A stretch of DNA of 64,000 bases from Nostoc desertorum CM1-VF14 (GTDB lineage Bacteria > Cyanobacteriota > Cyanobacteriia > Cyanobacteriales > Nostocaceae). Positions within the stretch are counted from its first letter, which is position 1; each line of letters opens with the position of its first letter. The stretch lies in the NCBI GenBank assembly GCA_019359245.1, contig JAHHHR010000031.1:35515-99514 (forward strand), in the 5' to 3' direction. Shown here piece by piece: positions 1 through 9,368 of this stretch. The position numbers were made by a program, and so were the translations under genes. The notes under the pieces were generated by a model. The model was not told where the DNA came from and did no database searches. It saw only the letters and a list, made by a program, of their open reading frames with translations.

Positions 1-119
1 GTAATGCGAAGCTTATGCCCCGTAACTTCGCCTTCTGCCAAAGTTAAGTGAGGTATTTTTTGTCCTTCAATTTGCTGCACAGGCAGTAAAATTACATCAC
101 CTTGGCGAATCGGTTTCAT
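1..119 (-). CDS. hypothetical protein, N-terminal part only
   Basis: An ATG at 117-119 (complement) opens a frame without stops that runs off the left edge, giving about 39 residues beginning MKPIRQGDVILLPV and containing LAEGEVTGHKLRI. The stretch GDV-L-PV followed by a GE-TGH motif resembles a small family of uncharacterised bacterial and phage proteins; I do not know its function. The remainder lies outside the window. The gene is divergent from topA, separated by about 450 bases. Confidence 0.5.
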   Translation of the reverse strand, partial: MKPIRQGDVILLPVQQIEGQKIPHLTLAEGEVTGHKLRI

Positions 120-567
120 GGTTTTGCTTTCCTAACATAGGTACAAACCCAACTTCGCTTTTGCTTTCAAATTTGGTTTAATTTTGGCACAAGCTCTTAG
201 AAATTGGGCATTGGGAATTTGGCATAGGTCAATTCAATAGTTATTCTTTGCCTGCTCCCCCTGCTCCCTCATCCCCCACTCCCCACTCCCCACTCCCCAC
301 TCCCCAATAATATTTTGAAAACTGTAGTCGCCAATTATGCGTTAGATAAGTTAAAGATTGAAATAGCTGGAAATTCACACCCAGCGTTCCCCTCCCCTAA
401 CCTCTGGGATAGACTAGGCCATAAGTTCAGCAGATTTTATCCCAAGCAGGCAGTTTATGTGAGGATTAAATCACTGCCCTAAGCGTGACCTTTTATCTTG
501 ACAATTTGCAAAAATTACCTCAATTTGACTGTTTAGCTTAGTAGCTCTTCTTTTTATTGAAATTTCC
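120..567. other. intergenic region with topA promoter side
   Basis: About 450 bases between the divergent partial gene and topA. Apart from the heptamer repeat at 274-306 no gene, RNA or clear promoter consensus is visible. The 60 bases before topA are AT-rich and lack a strong Shine-Dalgarno sequence. Confidence 0.4.
274..306. repeat. short tandem heptamer repeat (CCCCACT)n
   Basis: Four perfect consecutive copies of CCCCACT at 274-301 followed by a partial unit, preceded by looser CTGCTCCC units. Tandem heptamers of this kind are known in heterocyst-forming cyanobacteria as STRR sequences. Confidence 0.85.
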
Positions 568-3234
568 ATGTCAACTCTCGTCATTGTCGAATCTCCAACC
601 AAAGCTCGTACCATTCGCAACTACCTGCCAGCAGGCTATCGGGTGGAGGCGTCTATGGGTCATGTGCGTGACCTCCCCCAGTCGGCTAGTGAAATTCCTG
701 CTGCCGTCAAAGGGGAAACATGGGCGCAGCTAGGGGTAAATGTGGACGCCGACTTTGAACCGGTGTATGTTGTCCCGAAAGACAAAAAGAAAATTGTTAC
801 CCAGCTCAAAGAAGCCCTCAAAGATGTAGATGAACTGATTCTGGCAACAGACGAAGACCGGGAAGGTGAAAGCATTAGTTGGCATTTATACCAATTGCTG
901 AAGCCGAAAGTTCCCACTAAGCGGATGGTGTTTCACGAAATTACCCAAGAGGCGATCAAAAAAGCTCTGAAAAACTGCCGCAATATTGATGAGCAGTTGG
1001 TTCGCGCCCAAGAAACACGGCGGATTTTAGATCGACTGGTGGGTTATACCCTGTCTCCCCTGCTATGGAAAAAAATCGCTTGGGGATTATCAGCTGGGCG
1101 AGTGCAATCTGTAGCCGTGCGAGTTTTAGTTACTAGGGAACGCCAACGTCGCGCTTTCCATGAAGGTACCTACTGGGATTTGAAAGCCAGTTTGTCAAAG
1201 GAAAAAACCCCCTTTGGTGCCCAGTTGGTGACATTAGCAGGAACCAAAATCGCTAACGGCAGTGATTTTGACGCAACGACCGGACAAATTACCGCAGGTC
1301 GCAATGTCTTGTTGCTAAACGAAGACCAAGCGGTAGCGCTCAAGGAACGCCTAACTGGGAAAACTTGGAGTGTTACCGACATGGAGGAACGCCCAGTGAC
1401 GCGCAAACCGTCGCCACCGTTCACCACCTCGACATTGCAACAAGAATCTAACCGGAAACTGCGCCTCTCAGCCCGTGACACGATGCGGGTTGCCCAGAAT
1501 TTGTACGAGCAGGGGTATATTACCTATATGCGGACAGATTCGGTGCATTTGTCAGATCAAGCGATCGCAGCTGCTCGGAGTTCTGTAGAAAAGCTTTACG
1601 GTCAACAATACCTTAGTCCCCAACCCCGGCAATACACCACCAAATCCAAAGGCGCACAAGAGGCGCACGAAGCAATTCGTCCAGCAGGTAGCACCTTCCG
1701 CACACCCCAAGAAACTCCTTTGGGCGGTCGAGAACTTGCTATCTACGATTTGATTTGGAAGCGGACTGTTGCCTGTCAAATGGCTGATTCCCGCCAAACT
1801 CAAATTACCGTGCAATTGCAAGTTGAGGACGCTGGATTTCGTTCTTCTGGCAAACGGATTGAATTTCCAGGATACTTACGTGCCTACGTCGAAGGATCAG
1901 ATGACCCAGAAGCAGCACTAGAAGACCAGGAAGTGATTTTGCCGAATCTGAAAGTGGGAGATCATCCGAATTGTACAGAACTGGAAGCAGTTGGGCACGA
2001 AACCCAACCGCCAGCTAGATACACAGAAGCTTCTTTGGTAAAAACCTTAGAAAGCGAAGGTATCGGTCGTCCCAGTACCTATGCCAGCATCATTGGCACC
2101 ATCATCGACAAGGGTTATGCCCATTTGGTAACTAACGCTCTTATTCCTACTTTCACCGCTTTCGCCGTCACCGACTTACTGGAAAAACATTTCCCAGACA
2201 TCGTTGATCCCAGTTTCACCTCGAAGATGGAGCAAACCCTAGATGACATTGCCACAGGTGAAGCAAAATGGCTACCCTACTTGAAGCAATTCTATCTGGG
2301 AGATAAAGGGCTGGAAACTCTCGTCAAAGAACAAGAAAGTCAAATTGATGCCACCAAAGCTAGGACTGTAGAACTGGAGAATCTAGATGCCAAAGTCCGC
2401 ATTGGGAAATATGGCCCCTACATTGAAGTCGAAAATGGTGACGGAGTTATCACCGCCTCAATTCCCAAAGACTTGACACCAGCTGACCTCGACCCCAAAC
2501 AGGTAGAAGTATTGCTGCGACAAAAAATCACAGGCCCTGACCAGGTAGGTCGGCATCCCGAAACTGGCGAACCGATTTATGTAAAAATTGGTGCTTACGG
2601 GCCTTATGTCCAATTGGGTGACAAAACCGATGAAAACCCCAAACCGAAACAAGCCTCCCTACTCAAAGGTGTTACCCCAGAAACCGTTACCCTGGAAATG
2701 GCTGTTGGTCTGTTAGCACTACCCCGGACATTAGGAGTTCATCCAGCCACTGGCGGCAAAATCCAAGCAAGTTTGGGACGCTTTGGCCCCTATGTGGTTC
2801 ATGACCAGGGTAAGGAGGGGAAAGACTACCGTTCCCTGAAAGCTGCTGACAATGTATTGACAATTAGCTTAGAACGTGCATTAGAACTATTGTCTGAGCC
2901 AAAAAAGGGACGCAGTTCTACCAGCAGCAAGTCAAAGGCAGCCTTACGCGAACTGGGTACTCATCCAGACGACGAGGAAAAAATTAACATTTACGATGGC
3001 CCCTATGGCCCTTACATTAAGTATGGCAAAACTAATGTGAGTATCCCAGAAGGTCAAACAGTAGAGGATATAACCCTGGCTGAGGCGCTGAACTTGTTGG
3101 CAGCTAAAGCATCAACAGCAAAATCAACTCGCAAAACTAGTAAATCAACGAGTTCTAAATCAACGAGTTCTAAATCTAAGTCAACTGCTAAGTCATCAAC
3201 GACGGCTGCGAAAAAAAAGGCCACAGAAGGTTAA
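568..3234 (+). CDS. topA: DNA topoisomerase I (type IA)
   Basis: Relaxes negatively supercoiled DNA through a transient 5'-phosphotyrosine link. The TOPRIM domain occupies about residues 1-140, with E8 in IVESPTKA and the acidic triad D95, D97, E99 in ATDEDREGE. The catalytic tyrosine is Y320 in ITYMRTDS. The C-terminal third carries at least four repeats with the G-x-(Y/F)-GPY signature (near residues 612, 675, 730 and 812), typical of TopA tails in cyanobacteria and other bacteria. The last 45 residues are a Ser/Thr/Lys-rich basic tail, probably a non-specific DNA contact. At 888 residues it has normal family length. No nearby gene suggests co-regulation. Confidence 0.98.
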   Translation: MSTLVIVESPTKARTIRNYLPAGYRVEASMGHVRDLPQSASEIPAAVKGETWAQLGVNVDADFEPVYVVPKDKKKIVTQLKEALKDVDELILATDEDREGESISWHLYQLLKPKVPTKRMVFHEITQEAIKKALKNCRNIDEQLVRAQETRRILDRLVGYTLSPLLWKKIAWGLSAGRVQSVAVRVLVTRERQRRAFHEGTYWDLKASLSKEKTPFGAQLVTLAGTKIANGSDFDATTGQITAGRNVLLLNEDQAVALKERLTGKTWSVTDMEERPVTRKPSPPFTTSTLQQESNRKLRLSARDTMRVAQNLYEQGYITYMRTDSVHLSDQAIAAARSSVEKLYGQQYLSPQPRQYTTKSKGAQEAHEAIRPAGSTFRTPQETPLGGRELAIYDLIWKRTVACQMADSRQTQITVQLQVEDAGFRSSGKRIEFPGYLRAYVEGSDDPEAALEDQEVILPNLKVGDHPNCTELEAVGHETQPPARYTEASLVKTLESEGIGRPSTYASIIGTIIDKGYAHLVTNALIPTFTAFAVTDLLEKHFPDIVDPSFTSKMEQTLDDIATGEAKWLPYLKQFYLGDKGLETLVKEQESQIDATKARTVELENLDAKVRIGKYGPYIEVENGDGVITASIPKDLTPADLDPKQVEVLLRQKITGPDQVGRHPETGEPIYVKIGAYGPYVQLGDKTDENPKPKQASLLKGVTPETVTLEMAVGLLALPRTLGVHPATGGKIQASLGRFGPYVVHDQGKEGKDYRSLKAADNVLTISLERALELLSEPKKGRSSTSSKSKAALRELGTHPDDEEKINIYDGPYGPYIKYGKTNVSIPEGQTVEDITLAEALNLLAAKASTAKSTRKTSKSTSSKSTSSKSKSTAKSSTTAAKKKATEG

Positions 3235-3626
3235 TTGCAAGTCAGCTAATTTTGGATTTTTGATTTTAGATTCATAGAATTTTGGGGTTCATGCCTCGAT
3301 AAGGGACTCCTCCACCGCAGTGGCTCCTCCCTGTAGGTGAAATAAATCTGAAATCTATCAGTCTAAAATTTGTAGTCAAGAGTCTTAAGTCTGATCCTTA
3401 ACTCTTGACCCTTGATATTCATCCTTGATAGGATCCAGTACAGTAGGTTGCAAGTGTGATACTCTAAAAAGTAAGGGAAAACACAACGCCAAATTTTAGA
3501 AGTGGCTTATGTCCCAAATACGGGATTGTTTATCAGCCCGCTTGGAAGCCAGAGGTGCGAAAATATGCCGATTTCTGCGTACCTGTTAATCAAAAATTGA
3601 GGTAGTATCTCAGGAGCCGTCAGTTC
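3235..3626. other. intergenic region after topA
   Basis: About 390 bases. It contains AT-rich TTTGGATTTTTGATTTTAG / AAATCTGAAATCT type sequence common to intergenic DNA in this window (compare 4264-4320 and 18102-18122). No gene or clear terminator is seen. Confidence 0.35.
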
Positions 3627-3767
3627 ATGGACTATATAGAAAAGGTGCTGGAAAAGGTTAAGGAATTAGCGCGGAGGCTAATTGAGAGCCTGTTAGGGCC
3701 AGAGGCTGAACCGGAACCGGAACTGATTCCGATTCCTGTGAACGATCGCTCACGTCGTCGTCACTAG
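3627..3767 (+). CDS. 46-residue small protein upstream of aroQ
   Basis: ATG at 3627 is preceded by AGGAG at 3612-3616 (10 bases away). The frame gives a charged amphipathic helix (MDYIEKVLEKVKELARRL), then a segment rich in Glu and Pro (PEAEPEPELIPIP) and a basic end (RSRRRH). It stops 7 bases before the GTG of aroQ, so the two are probably co-transcribed and possibly translationally coupled. I do not recognise a function. Good ribosome binding site, non-random composition and tight spacing argue that it is a real gene. Confidence 0.6.
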   Translation: MDYIEKVLEKVKELARRLIESLLGPEAEPEPELIPIPVNDRSRRRH

Positions 3768-3774
3768 GCTCAAA

Positions 3775-4236
3775 GTGCTTAACTCGACATTGCAACCCTT
3801 AAGCATTCTGGCACTGCATGGGCCAAACTTAAATTTGCTAGGACAGCGAGAACCAGGAATTTATGGTGCGTTGACACTAGCTGAAATTAACCGCCTGTTA
3901 GAAGAAGAAGGATTCAAGTTACAGGCGAAAGTTTTTTCTATGCAGTCAAATCATGAAGGAATTTTGGTAGATACTATTCATGGCGCATTAGGACAACATC
4001 AAGGAATTTTGATTAATGCAGGGGCATATACCCACACAAGTGTAGCCTTGCGAGATGCGATCGCTGCTGTTAATTTGCCCACAGTGGAAGTACATCTGAG
4101 TAATATATACCGCCGGGAAGATTTTCGCCATCATTCATATATCGCTCCAGTAGCGATTGGACAAATAAGTGGTTTTGGTGGACAAAGTTACTTGTTGGGC
4201 TTACAGGCATTAGTGAATCATTTAAGAAGCATATAA
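3775..4236 (+). CDS. aroQ: 3-dehydroquinate dehydratase, type II
   Basis: Catalyses dehydration of 3-dehydroquinate to 3-dehydroshikimate in the shikimate pathway; type II enzymes are cytosolic dodecamers. The N-terminal signature ALHGPNLNLLGQREPGIYG contains the catalytic tyrosine (Y30 from this start), and MQSNHEG, NAGAYTHTS and VHLSNIYRRE(D) carry the other conserved Asn, His and Arg positions. The length of 153 residues is normal. The GTG start lies just after the 46-residue small gene, and no internal ATG fits before the conserved block. A 17-bp inverted repeat follows at 4264-4320. Confidence 0.96.
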   Translation: MLNSTLQPLSILALHGPNLNLLGQREPGIYGALTLAEINRLLEEEGFKLQAKVFSMQSNHEGILVDTIHGALGQHQGILINAGAYTHTSVALRDAIAAVNLPTVEVHLSNIYRREDFRHHSYIAPVAIGQISGFGGQSYLLGLQALVNHLRSI

Positions 4237-4263
4237 TAAGCATGAAAAATAAATTGATTTTGA

Positions 4264-4320
4264 ATTTTGGATTTTGGATTAAATTCTTGAATCTAAAATC
4301 TGAAATCTAAAATCCAAAAT
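4264..4320. repeat. inverted repeat, possible terminator-like hairpin
   Basis: Arms of 17 bases (4264-4280, ATTTTGGATTTTGGATT, and 4304-4320) pair with one mismatch around a 23-base loop. The same TTTTGGATTTTGGATT sequence recurs at 18106-18121, so this is also an interspersed repeat. Confidence 0.6.
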
Positions 4321-4323
4321 CGT

Positions 4324-5268
4324 ATGCGTCATTCTCCTATAAGTCGGTTTAGAGGTACTTTACTGGGAGCATTCCTGGGAGAAAGTTTGGCCACTGGTAA
4401 TATACAGTCTCAGAGTGGTCTGAATTTGGGCAGAATGGCGGTTCTAGGTACTGAGAGTTTGATTACGTTAGGTAGATTAGATTTAGATGATTGGATAGCG
4501 CGTCAGCAACAAGAATCTCTTCATTTAGCAGCAACGGACGATATATCGATAAAAATAATTCTTGCGACACTACCAATAGCACTTTTTTTTCACGAAAATC
4601 CTATTAAGCTCCAAAAAAATTTGCTGCACGTTCTAAAAATCTGGGAGGATGACCCAGTAGTAAGGGATGGAACGCTAGCAGTAGGATATGCGATATCTCT
4701 TGCCCTAACTGAAAAACTCAACTCTCTAACCCTCATTCCACAAATAATTTCTTTTCTCGGACAAACACCGACATCAATACCAAAAAAATTATTAAGAGTT
4801 CAAAATTTATTAGATCAAGGGGCTGGATTGTCAAGGGCGCAAGCTGAGTTTGCTAAGGAAGAAAAACTCAGTAACACTATTGCTATGGCATTTTACTGCT
4901 TTTTGAGTACTTTGGAAGACTTTCGCCTAGCAGTTTTGCAGGCTACTCACAATGGCAATTTTAAAGTGCAAGATGCTACGCCTTTTAGCTCACAGGCTAC
5001 AGGTGCAATTACTGGTGCTTTATCAGGAGCATATAACGGTATAGGCTCAATTCCGGTAAATTGGCAAGTCTTGCTCTTGCAAAGGAATTCTCCAATATGG
5101 GGACTAACTAGCTTTTCCCAAATGTTAGAATTGACCGATGCATTAGTGGCAGTATGGTCGGGAGTGTATGATATTCCCTTAAATCCAAAGGAGTTAGTAG
5201 CACAGGAGGGATGTGAGGTAGCTTTGCTTTCAGTTTACGCAGCTCCTCGTGTTATTCGGTCGCGTTAA
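4324..5268 (+). CDS. ADP-ribosylglycohydrolase-like protein, degenerate
   Basis: The beginning (SRFRGTLLGAFLGESLATG) and the late helix (GAITGALSGAYNGIGSIP) match the fold of the ADP-ribosylglycohydrolase / DraG family, whose active members open with a G-x-x-x-GD block and have a late DTD metal-binding motif before GAxxGA. Here the acidic residue of the first block is changed (GESLATG), and the position of the DTD motif reads SSQATG, so the di-metal centre appears to be lost. Length 314 residues is normal for the family. It could be a binding or scaffold relative rather than a hydrolase. It follows aroQ by 87 bases. Confidence 0.6.
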   Translation: MRHSPISRFRGTLLGAFLGESLATGNIQSQSGLNLGRMAVLGTESLITLGRLDLDDWIARQQQESLHLAATDDISIKIILATLPIALFFHENPIKLQKNLLHVLKIWEDDPVVRDGTLAVGYAISLALTEKLNSLTLIPQIISFLGQTPTSIPKKLLRVQNLLDQGAGLSRAQAEFAKEEKLSNTIAMAFYCFLSTLEDFRLAVLQATHNGNFKVQDATPFSSQATGAITGALSGAYNGIGSIPVNWQVLLLQRNSPIWGLTSFSQMLELTDALVAVWSGVYDIPLNPKELVAQEGCEVALLSVYAAPRVIRSR

Positions 5269-5510
5269 TGCTATTTTCACTGAACAATGGTACGGGTACT
5301 AAACGCTGAAGACTACTAAATTTAGTCAAAAACTAAAAAACTTATATACTAGAAATTTTCAGCAAATTTCAACCTGAGTGTGTAGGTAGCTATTGTGGTA
5401 AATCAGCTTTAATTAGCCTTCACCACCCTAGTTGCAGCAGCCGCAGATCAAACTTCCCTGATGATTGTCTTATTTTGAGCTATCAAAGTCAGCAATTGCA
5501 GGCAGAAATA

Positions 5511-8246
5511 ATGAAAATAGAGCAATTTTTGCAGTTCTTAACCCAGCAATTAACTCACTGGCGGCGACAGTACAAAGGACTACGCCGTAAAGGAAAGTTA
5601 ATGAGAAGTCCCAAAAGCAAAATTCATAGAAGGGAACTTTTAAGGACTATCTTTAACAGTGTAATTTTATTTTTATCAAAAACCAACCATAAAAGCGAAC
5701 GTCGAAAACAAGAAAGAGCGTTCAAGTCAAAGGCAAAATCGCTCAAAACTAAGAGTAGTATTTATGCAGTCTGTTTAGATTGGGTACATGAACAGCGTTC
5801 TTTAGTAATTTTAGCGATTGCTGTAGTGTCCCTCACAGGTGTTACGGGACATAAATTCTACAACCAAACTCAACTTCAAGTAGGAAATACTGCATCGCAG
5901 ACGATTACAGCACCTTACACAGCTAGCATCGAAGATCAGAAAAAAACAGAAGCCGAGCGCAAAGCCGTCAGTAAAAGCTCCTTACAAGTGTTGATGATTG
6001 ATGCGCGAATGAATGAGCAAATCAACAGAAAATTGCAACAACTTCTGGATAATGGTAACGAAATTCGCGCCCTTGCTGGAACTTTTCCTTTTTTTGATCC
6101 TATCGTTTTGTCTATCTCTACCCAGCGTTACCTCCGCTCTTGTCCAGATTCGGAATGGCAAGCACTGATAGTAGCTGTAGAAAATAGTAAAAATCAGTAT
6201 AAGAAGAGAATAGGAGAAACCACTACTTCATCCCGTCCATCATCCATCCTTGCACCCAATCAGGAACGCCAACCGCGCACCGCGCCATCCAAATCTGATT
6301 CCCAGAGTCCTCAGGTAACACCAACACCACAGAAGACGGAGCTAGTTGATTTTTCTCAAAGCACTGACTTTACCCAAGCAGTAGGAGAACTAGAATCTTA
6401 CTACCTCACAACTTCTGAGAAAAACTTGTCTCTAGTGATTGCTCAAATTTCCCAAATACGCCAAAGGTATACCCAAGCCACTGCTAAACTTTTAAAGTTA
6501 GAGACTGTTAGCCCAGCAGTATATGAGGCATCTCTTTTTTTGGATTTGTCAGATGTGGAATGGGAAAAAACCCAAATGGGAATCCATCAGAGTGCAGAGC
6601 GGATTCTCACCCAAGGCATCCCACATGGACTGCCAAAAAATATTTTACAAGATGCAGTCAGTTTACAATTGCAGACCTTTGTACCAGAATCGGCTGAACC
6701 TTTGGCAAAAAACTTATTGTTAGCTGTACTCAAGCCGAATCTGCAAAAAGATGAAGAACAAACCAGAGAAAATGCTCAAAAGGCTGCTGCTGGAGTGCCA
6801 CCTGTAATGGTGAAGGTACGGCGTGGTGAGGTGATTGTCAAAAAAGGAGCGCAGATTACTGCATGGAACTTTGAGGTGCTGGAGTATTATCATCTGGTTC
6901 GTTGGGAGGTAAAATGGCGGGAGTTGGCGAAGTTAGCAGGCGTTATTGCGATCGCCATTGGCATTTTTGTCTGGGTAGAACGACATGTCAATTGCGAATT
7001 GCGACAACGCGATCGCCTATTGGTGTTATTGCTGACTTTGAGTGTGCCAGGATTGGTAACGATGGGATTGCCTTATACCACCTGGAGTGCCCTTAGTTTG
7101 TTGTTGGGAAGCTTCTATGGCCCCACTTTGGGTTTGACAGTTGTTGGACTGCTGTTGCCGATATTAGCTATTAGCTTGGATATAAGCAAGGCTGCACTTT
7201 TAGCTGGTGCAGGGGGAGGAATATTAGGTAGTTACATAGCACAACGATTGCGATCGCGTGAAGAATTGGCATTATTAGGTGTTGCGATCGCTTTAACTCA
7301 AGGCGGCATTTACCTTCTTGTTAAAATCTTAATTGGTCAAGTATTTGGTTCAACTTGGTATATCGTCCTCCAAGAAGCCGGATTGTTTGCTTTATCCGGT
7401 TTAGCCTGGAGTGTTGTAGCCTTAGGCTTAAGTCCTTATCTAGAAAAAGTTTTCGATTTAGTTACCCCAATCCGTTTAGCAGAACTGGCGAACCCTAACC
7501 GCCCTTTATTAAAACGACTTGCTACTGAGACTCCCGGAACTTTTCAACATACCCTGTTTGTAGCTACCCTTGCCGAAGCTGCTGCCAAAGAATTAGGATG
7601 CAATGTTGAACTAGTCAGGGCTGGGACATTATATCACGATATTGGTAAAATGCACGACCCCCTTGGCTTTATTGAAAATCAAATGGGGGGGCCGAATAAA
7701 CACGATACAGAAATTAAAGACCCTTGGAAGAGTGCAGAAATTATTAAAAAGCACGTAACAGAAGGGTTAGTGATGGCACGTAAACACCTTTTACCGACTG
7801 CAATTCAAGCTTTTATTCCAGAGCATCAGGGAACGATGCTAATTGCTTATTTCCATCACCAAGCCCAGCAAATGGCTCAGGAAGATCTAAGTTTAACAGT
7901 AGACGATGCAGATTTTCGCTACGATGGGCCGATTCCCCAATCACGGGAAACTGGAATTGTCATGTTAGCAGATTCTTGTGAAGCGGCGCTGCGATCGCTC
8001 GAAGCATCGGCTAAACCTCTGGGAGAAAAGCGATCGCTTAAAGAAGTTTCCACCGAACAAGCTTTAGCAATGCTCAATAATATTCTGCGTGCCAAATGGC
8101 AAGACAATCAACTCGTAGATTCAGGGCTAAAACGGGAAGAGATGTCACAAATTGCTCAGATATTTGTGGATGTTTGGCAGCAATTTCATCACAAACGGAT
8201 TGCTTATCCTAAGTTGAAAGCTAGTAGCAATGCGCGGAATTCGTAA
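5511..8246 (+). CDS. 7TM-HD family phosphohydrolase (PgpH/YqfF-like)
   Basis: Layout: basic cytoplasmic N-terminus, one membrane helix near the sequence LVILAIAVVSLTGV, a large extracytoplasmic 7TMR-HDED domain, a block of about seven hydrophobic helices, then a cytosolic HD domain with HTLFVA, the catalytic HD pair in TLYHDIGK (about residues 709-710) and later EHQGT. In Listeria, PgpH of this family degrades cyclic di-AMP, and cyanobacteria make this messenger, so a c-di-AMP phosphodiesterase role is likely but inferred. Start choice is uncertain: an in-frame TTG at 5475, this ATG at 5511, or an ATG at 5601 that has the best ribosome binding site (AAAGGA). Confidence 0.88.
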   Translation: MKIEQFLQFLTQQLTHWRRQYKGLRRKGKLMRSPKSKIHRRELLRTIFNSVILFLSKTNHKSERRKQERAFKSKAKSLKTKSSIYAVCLDWVHEQRSLVILAIAVVSLTGVTGHKFYNQTQLQVGNTASQTITAPYTASIEDQKKTEAERKAVSKSSLQVLMIDARMNEQINRKLQQLLDNGNEIRALAGTFPFFDPIVLSISTQRYLRSCPDSEWQALIVAVENSKNQYKKRIGETTTSSRPSSILAPNQERQPRTAPSKSDSQSPQVTPTPQKTELVDFSQSTDFTQAVGELESYYLTTSEKNLSLVIAQISQIRQRYTQATAKLLKLETVSPAVYEASLFLDLSDVEWEKTQMGIHQSAERILTQGIPHGLPKNILQDAVSLQLQTFVPESAEPLAKNLLLAVLKPNLQKDEEQTRENAQKAAAGVPPVMVKVRRGEVIVKKGAQITAWNFEVLEYYHLVRWEVKWRELAKLAGVIAIAIGIFVWVERHVNCELRQRDRLLVLLLTLSVPGLVTMGLPYTTWSALSLLLGSFYGPTLGLTVVGLLLPILAISLDISKAALLAGAGGGILGSYIAQRLRSREELALLGVAIALTQGGIYLLVKILIGQVFGSTWYIVLQEAGLFALSGLAWSVVALGLSPYLEKVFDLVTPIRLAELANPNRPLLKRLATETPGTFQHTLFVATLAEAAAKELGCNVELVRAGTLYHDIGKMHDPLGFIENQMGGPNKHDTEIKDPWKSAEIIKKHVTEGLVMARKHLLPTAIQAFIPEHQGTMLIAYFHHQAQQMAQEDLSLTVDDADFRYDGPIPQSRETGIVMLADSCEAALRSLEASAKPLGEKRSLKEVSTEQALAMLNNILRAKWQDNQLVDSGLKREEMSQIAQIFVDVWQQFHHKRIAYPKLKASSNARNS

Positions 8247-8360
8247 TCTGATGTCTACGATGGGCTACGCCTAGGTAGTTCAGATTTCCAAAATGCTGAA
8301 TTGTTATTTCCTAACTTATCAATCTTAAAACCCGGAGAAATTATTAGGAGTTAAAGAAAA

Positions 8361-8621
8361 ATGGCTACTTTAACTATTCATTTACCAGACGAAAAACACA
8401 ACAGATTAAAACAACTTGCTCAAGCCAAAGGTATAAGTGTAAATAAGTTGATTGAAGAACTTTCCACCATAGCTCTATCAGAATTTGATGCCACTACCAG
8501 ATTTAAAGCAATGGCTGCAACTGGCAGTCTAGAAGAAGGCTTAAGAATACTGGTTAAACTTGATGCTTTGACACAACAGGAACTATTTATCACTGGAATC
8601 CCTTCACAGCTACTAAAATAA
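8361..8621 (+). CDS. ribbon-helix-helix antitoxin-like protein, no toxin partner
   Basis: 86 residues opening MATLTIHLPDEKHNRLKQLA followed by GISVNKLIEEL, the pattern of a MetJ/Arc-type ribbon-helix-helix DNA-binding domain as in HicB-like or other type II antitoxins. AGGAG at 8346-8350 supports the ATG. There is no toxin gene on either side: the next gene is a convergent tetR whose end overlaps this one by 32 bases. It is either a solitary regulator or an orphaned antitoxin. Confidence 0.75.
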   Translation: MATLTIHLPDEKHNRLKQLAQAKGISVNKLIEELSTIALSEFDATTRFKAMAATGSLEEGLRILVKLDALTQQELFITGIPSQLLK

Positions 8622-9237
8622 ACGCGATCGCTTCTTCCGTATGTTCCTCTACCATTTCTGGACTGAGGCGATCAATATCTGGTGCTAAGTGTTTCCAGTT
8701 TTCATGCACTGTGAAGTAAAACAAACAAACACTCAAAATATGAGTCAATGCCAGAAATGGCTTGAGTGGACGAAAACATCCTTGTGCCATACCTCTGTCC
8801 AAAACCTTAAGTAGGTGTTCGTGAAGATTCAAAACATTGCATTCCCTAAAATAAACTCCTTGATTTTGACAAGCTTCCTGAAACCACAGCATTTGACGCT
8901 GAGGGTTTTTAGCTTCATTTGAAATTGCGATGCGAATAATCTGCTTAAGAGCTTCTTCTGGGGGCAAAGTATCAAAATTTAATCCCCCAAGGATAGCTTG
9001 CACTTCATTGACTGGACGTTGCAAAACGGCTTTATACAAGTTCTCCTTGTTCTCAAAATAGTAGTGAAGAGTTGCGGTTGTCACCTTGGCACGATCAGCG
9101 ATCGCACTCATCCGCGCCCCTTTTAAGCCGTGTCGTGAAAATTCTTGCTCTGCGGCATCTAATATTTGCAGCTGTGTTACTTCAGCATCTCGAAACGGGC
9201 GGACTGATTTAGCAATTCGTTTACCTGATCGAACCAC
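8590..9237 (-). CDS. TetR/AcrR family transcriptional regulator (module 1)
   Basis: Residues about 18-65 form the TetR helix-turn-helix: QILDAAEQEFSRHGLKGARM, then TTATLHYYFENKENLYKAV. The C-terminal ligand and dimerisation domain is unassigned. It is divergent from the Rieske gene at 9369, and a near-perfect palindrome lies between them at 9335-9360, the expected operator position for local repression. It is a clear paralogue of the regulator at 10473-11129 (same lengths and closely matching N-terminal halves, with RPxxE after the HTH). Its 3' end overlaps the convergent antitoxin gene. Confidence 0.92.
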   Translation of the reverse strand: MVRSGKRIAKSVRPFRDAEVTQLQILDAAEQEFSRHGLKGARMSAIADRAKVTTATLHYYFENKENLYKAVLQRPVNEVQAILGGLNFDTLPPEEALKQIIRIAISNEAKNPQRQMLWFQEACQNQGVYFRECNVLNLHEHLLKVLDRGMAQGCFRPLKPFLALTHILSVCLFYFTVHENWKHLAPDIDRLSPEMVEEHTEEAIAFILVAVKGFQ

Positions 9238-9334
9238 AGTATCTTAACTCATAGTTTGCCCTTCAATCGTACCAAATAGCCACTGCAACTGAAGATATTC
9301 AATCTTTGAATTGACGCAGCTGCAAGTCATTGGT

Positions 9335-9360
9335 AAACTTACTAATTAATCAGTAAGTTT
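9335..9360. promoter_or_regulatory. palindromic operator for TetR module 1
   Basis: Arms AAACTTACT (9335-9343) and AGTAAGTTT (9352-9360) pair perfectly, and the spacer is nearly symmetrical. The centre ACTAATTAATCAGT (9341-9354) matches the cores of the two sites at 11161-11174 and 11217-11230. It ends 8 bases before the Rieske start codon, so bound repressor would block expression directly. Binding by the adjacent TetR is inferred. Confidence 0.7.
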
Positions 9361-9368
9361 AAGTAATT

